From positions 1-6,719 of the forward strand of contig CALGRR010000027.1 in the NCBI GenBank assembly GCA_937880805.1: DNA of 6,719 nucleotides, read 5' to 3'. The position numbers were made by a program, and so were the translations under genes. The DNA is from an uncultured Clostridia bacterium. GTDB taxonomy: Bacteria > Bacillota > Clostridia > Oscillospirales > Acutalibacteraceae. The notes under the pieces were generated by a model that was given only the letters and a program-made list of their open reading frames with translations, did no database searches and was not told the origin of the DNA. Of this stretch, positions 4,497 to 6,719 are shown one piece after another; positions within the stretch are counted from its first letter, which is position 1, and each line of letters opens with the position of its first letter.

Positions 4497-5393
4497 ATGG
4501 ATTATATCACAAAGCCCAATGTTATGACAGCAGAAAATCAAAGAAATTTAATTTTTTCATTAAAAAAAGCTTATCCGTTTTTGAATGTGGGCGTTATCGG
4601 CAAATCCTTATGTTCAAGAAACATCTATTCTTTAAGCATCGGCAGAAGTGCCAATCCCTTTCTTATTGCTGCGGGCTTTCACGGTCAGGAATGGCTCACC
4701 TGCCTGCTGGCACTCCGTTGGGCAGAAATTCTGCTCCGTTCAAAGGCAACCCGCACTCCGATTTGGGGAATTGACACCTATAACCTTATGCGGGAAATCG
4801 TTATCGTTCCCTGCGTGAACCCCGACGGGGTACAGATTGCGATTGAAGGGTCTTCCGCCGCCTGCCGCTATTCGCAAATGGTTGCTGACCTTTCCGCCGC
4901 CTCACCCGAGCTTTGGAATGCAAATGCAAGAGGTGTTGACATCAATCATAATTTTGATGCCGCTTGGGATATATCCCGACGGCAGGAAATCGAAAGCGGC
5001 ATTCTCGGGCCTTCGCCCAGACGCTACGGCGGACCTGTGCCCGAAAGCGAACCAGAAAGCAAGGCGATAGTCAATTTTTCCAAAATCAGAAAACCGTCAA
5101 TGGCTTTTGCACTTCACAGCCAGGGCGAGGAAATTTTCTGGCAATACGGTGAAACAATTCCGCCACGCAGCGAAATTATTGCAAAAATTCTTTCCGCCGC
5201 AAGCGGCTACAGACTTGTTGATAATTCGGGGCTTGCCTCCAACGCAGGCTTCAAGGATTGGTTTATCAGATATTTCAACAGACCCGCCTATACCGTTGAA
5301 ATCGGCAAGGGTAAAAATCCTCTGCCCGTTTCTGATTTTGAAGCCATCTTTGAAAAAACTCTGCCGATGTTTGCGGTTTCAACAGTTATATAA
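4497..5393 (+). CDS. M14-family zinc carboxypeptidase, probably peptidoglycan-peptide-directed (298 aa)
   Basis: This is a zinc metallopeptidase of the carboxypeptidase A superfamily (M14). Zinc ligands are visible as His62 and Glu65 in GFHGQEW and His207 in ALHSQGEE, and the general-base glutamate is Glu268 in YTVEIGKG. Supporting motifs are VNPDGV (107-112), ARGVDINHNFDAAW (144-157) and GGPVPESEPES (178-188). The usual substrate-carboxylate motif NRN reads Asn150-His151-Asn152, so the arginine is replaced by histidine. No signal peptide or membrane segment is seen, so it should act in the cytoplasm. The best-known bacterial relatives are gamma-D-glutamyl-diaminopimelate peptidases such as MpaA that recycle murein peptides; that role is inferred by family resemblance. 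An AAAGGAG sits 6 nt before the ATG. The gene stands alone, divergent from nudF and convergent with the permease. Confidence 0.9.
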   Translation: MDYITKPNVMTAENQRNLIFSLKKAYPFLNVGVIGKSLCSRNIYSLSIGRSANPFLIAAGFHGQEWLTCLLALRWAEILLRSKATRTPIWGIDTYNLMREIVIVPCVNPDGVQIAIEGSSAACRYSQMVADLSAASPELWNANARGVDINHNFDAAWDISRRQEIESGILGPSPRRYGGPVPESEPESKAIVNFSKIRKPSMAFALHSQGEEIFWQYGETIPPRSEIIAKILSAASGYRLVDNSGLASNAGFKDWFIRYFNRPAYTVEIGKGKNPLPVSDFEAIFEKTLPMFAVSTVI

Positions 5394-5394
5394 C

Positions 5395-5433
5395 ATAACC
5401 CTTGTGTACGCCTGAAACGTGCACAAGGGTTAT
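5395..5433. terminator. Shared hairpin between convergent carboxypeptidase and permease genes
   Basis: ATAACCCTTGTG (5395-5406) pairs perfectly with CACAAGGGTTAT (5422-5433). Four more inner pairs are possible, including one G-T, around a 7-nt loop. The hairpin begins 2 nt after one stop codon and ends 3 nt before the other. A T-rich stretch (TCTTTATT) follows on the plus strand only, so termination should be better for the carboxypeptidase; leftward there is no real T-tract. Confidence 0.75.
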
Positions 5434-5436
5434 TCT

Positions 5437-6603
5437 TTATTGCAATGCGTTAAGTCCCATCATAACTCCCGTCAGAATTGACAGAAATCCGAAATTAAAC
5501 GCCGCAAAGCGTTTGATATAATATCCCGTTCTGTTGGGATTGTGATTGCAGTATTCCTTAAAAGTAATAAGGCTTGCAAGCGAAGCAATGAGCGTGCCCG
5601 CACCGCCGATGTTAACGCCGATAAGCAACTCCTGATAATTCTGCGTAAACTGTGAAAGCAGAATTGCAGACGGAACATTGCTGATAAACTGGCACGATAT
5701 TACGCTGAAAAAGAGCGTGCTCTTTTCCATAAAGAACGAAAGAATATCTCTGACAATGTCTATCCTCGCCATATTTCCCGCAAAAACAAAAAAGAAAACG
5801 AAGGTTAACAAAAGAGCATAATCAACCTGTTTCAATGCTTCTCTGTCCGCAAAAAGCAAAACAGCGGGAATAATAATAAGACCTATCCAATAAGGAATAC
5901 CTCTGAAAACAATGGCAATAGCAAGTGCAAAGAGGCAAAGATATAAAACCGTTCTTCCTGCGGGAAGCTTGATTTGTTCGTTATCAATTTCAAGCTTTTC
6001 AGGTTTCACAAAAATGATGCAGCAAACGGTGATAAGCACAACCGAAAGAGCAAACGGAATTGCCATTATTTTTATAAACTCAAAGGTTGGTATGTTAAAC
6101 TTTGTGTATAAATAAAGATTTTGAGGATTTCCGAACGGTGTGAGCATTCCGCCGAGGTTAGCGGCGATATTCTGCATTATAAAGGTAAATGCCATATAAT
6201 TCTTCTTATCGGTTGATGAAAGAATGAAATAACCGAGAGGCAGAAAAGTGAGAAGTGCCATATCATTCGCAATAAGCATTGAGCCGATGAAGGTAATATA
6301 AACAAGCACCAGAACGCAAGTCCGAAGGTTCTTGAATCTCTGAACAATGCTTTGTGCAAGAGAATAGAAAAAAGAAATGTTTTTCAATGCACAAACAACT
6401 GCAAGAACACAAAAAAGGCAGGTTAGAGTTTTAAAATCAAAATAATCAAGATATGCCGCATCAGGCGGAATTATTATGCTTGTTACTACCGCTGCCGCAA
6501 ATGCAATTACCGCAACAATATTGTGTTTCAAAAAGCCTGCAATTTTCTTTAAAAAACCAAGAAATGCAGGCATCTTCTGCTTCTCAACAACACCCTCGTT
6601 CAC
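5437..6603 (-). CDS. SLC13/ArsB/CitMHS-type ion permease (388 aa)
   Basis: This is an inner-membrane transporter of the ion transporter superfamily, which carries di- or tricarboxylates, sulfate or arsenite, often with sodium or protons. Most of the length is hydrophobic, with roughly ten to eleven membrane segments. Numbered from the GTG at 6603, the family's paired half-motifs are clear: ANDMALLTFLPL (112-123) and GGMLTPFGNPQNLYLY (151-166) in the first half, FISNVPSAILLSQF (306-319) and GVNIGGAGTLIASLASLI (329-346) in the second. The substrate cannot be deduced. The start is set at GTG because GAGGT lies 7 nt upstream. The frame stays open farther back, but that part would run through the tRNA-Asn terminator and the tRNA, so longer versions are rejected. 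ATG at 6573 is the main alternative (378 aa). No regulator is adjacent, and no convincing promoter is seen in the 30 bp after the tRNA terminator. Confidence 0.85.
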   Translation of the reverse strand: MNEGVVEKQKMPAFLGFLKKIAGFLKHNIVAVIAFAAAVVTSIIIPPDAAYLDYFDFKTLTCLFCVLAVVCALKNISFFYSLAQSIVQRFKNLRTCVLVLVYITFIGSMLIANDMALLTFLPLGYFILSSTDKKNYMAFTFIMQNIAANLGGMLTPFGNPQNLYLYTKFNIPTFEFIKIMAIPFALSVVLITVCCIIFVKPEKLEIDNEQIKLPAGRTVLYLCLFALAIAIVFRGIPYWIGLIIIPAVLLFADREALKQVDYALLLTFVFFFVFAGNMARIDIVRDILSFFMEKSTLFFSVISCQFISNVPSAILLSQFTQNYQELLIGVNIGGAGTLIASLASLITFKEYCNHNPNRTGYYIKRFAAFNFGFLSILTGVMMGLNALQ

Positions 6604-6610
6604 CGCTGCC

Positions 6611-6615
6611 ACCTC
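6611..6615 (-). promoter_or_regulatory. Ribosome-binding site deciding the permease start
   Basis: GAGGT on the minus strand lies 7 nt before the GTG at 6603-6601. The ATG at 6573 has only a weak GAGAAG upstream, and the ATG at 6633 lies just after the terminator T-tract with no purine-rich site. Confidence 0.55.
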
Positions 6616-6636
6616 ACAGATAATATTAAACATAAC

Positions 6637-6660
6637 AAAAACCACCCTGTTGGGTGGTTT
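6637..6660 (-). terminator. Rho-independent terminator of tRNA-Asn
   Basis: Read leftward, AAACCACCC and GGGTGGTTT form a 9-bp stem with a 4-nt loop. With the stem's own final bases the 3' side gives a run of five T residues (6641-6637). It begins 4 nt after the tRNA CCA. Confidence 0.88.
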
Positions 6661-6664
6661 AAGC

Positions 6665-6719
6665 TGGCGCCTCAAACAGGACTCGAACCTGTGACACCGC
6701 GGTTAACAGCCGCGTGCTC
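6665..6719 (-). tRNA. tRNA-Asn (anticodon GTT), 5' end outside the window
   Basis: The 3' 55 nt of a minus-strand tRNA are present. They comprise the end of the D stem, anticodon stem CGCGG/CCGCG with loop CTGTTAA (anticodon GTT at 6707-6705), variable loop, T arm ACAGG/CCTGT with loop TTCGAGT, acceptor strand TTGAGGC, discriminator G and encoded CCA. The missing 5' end should read GCCTCAA to complete the acceptor stem. It may be the last gene of a tRNA cluster extending to the right. Confidence 0.93.

Noticed and set aside
6604..6675. Longer permease reaching back to 6675 or to ATG 6633
   Set aside because: The longer frame runs through the tRNA-Asn 3' end and its terminator; ATG 6633 has no ribosome site, whereas GTG 6603 has GAGGT at 7 nt.
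1..6719. CRISPR array, toxin-antitoxin, defence or reverse-transcriptase module
   Set aside because: No regularly spaced repeats and no proteins of these kinds are visible; apart from the recombination module the genes are ordinary housekeeping or transport genes.

Overview
The window looks like a piece of a Clostridia chromosome (Firmicutes, probably a gut Oscillospiraceae/Ruminococcaceae-type anaerobe). This is inferred from the moderately AT-rich DNA, purine-rich AGGAGG-type ribosome sites, hairpin-plus-T-tract terminators, tRNAs with encoded CCA, and protein sequences typical of that class. I cannot name the species.

Left third (1 to about 2296): the integration end of a mobile element. 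It carries the C-terminal part of one tyrosine recombinase (1-569), a 56-residue excisionase-type helix-turn-helix protein (711-881) and a complete second tyrosine recombinase (1011-2183). All read rightward and stop just short of a tRNA-Arg(ACG) gene on the opposite strand (2297-2373). An integrase beside the 3' end of a tRNA gene, with an Xis-like protein before it, is the classic layout of a tRNA-targeted prophage or integrative conjugative element. The rest of the element would lie to the left, outside the window. The short non-coding gaps hold dyads, hairpins and a pair of 9-bp direct repeats.

Middle (2297-4434): ordinary chromosomal genes, all leftward. These are tRNA-Arg with promoter and terminator, a PAP2-family membrane phosphatase with its own promoter and terminator, and a nudF-maf pair overlapping by 4 bp. 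NudF-type ADP-ribose pyrophosphatase and Maf nucleotide pyrophosphatase both clean up unwanted nucleotides.

Right third (4435-6719): a divergent intergenic region with candidate promoters facing both ways, then a cytoplasmic M14-family zinc carboxypeptidase reading right. It converges, over a strong shared hairpin, on a leftward SLC13/ArsB/CitMHS-type ion permease. The window ends inside a leftward tRNA-Asn(GTT) with its terminator.

Nothing here clearly forms a new multi-gene defence or metabolic system. The most interesting part is the recombination module: two unlike tyrosine recombinases around a minimal excisionase, a folded leader directly before the integrase start, and repeats between the integrase and the tRNA that could be recombination sites.
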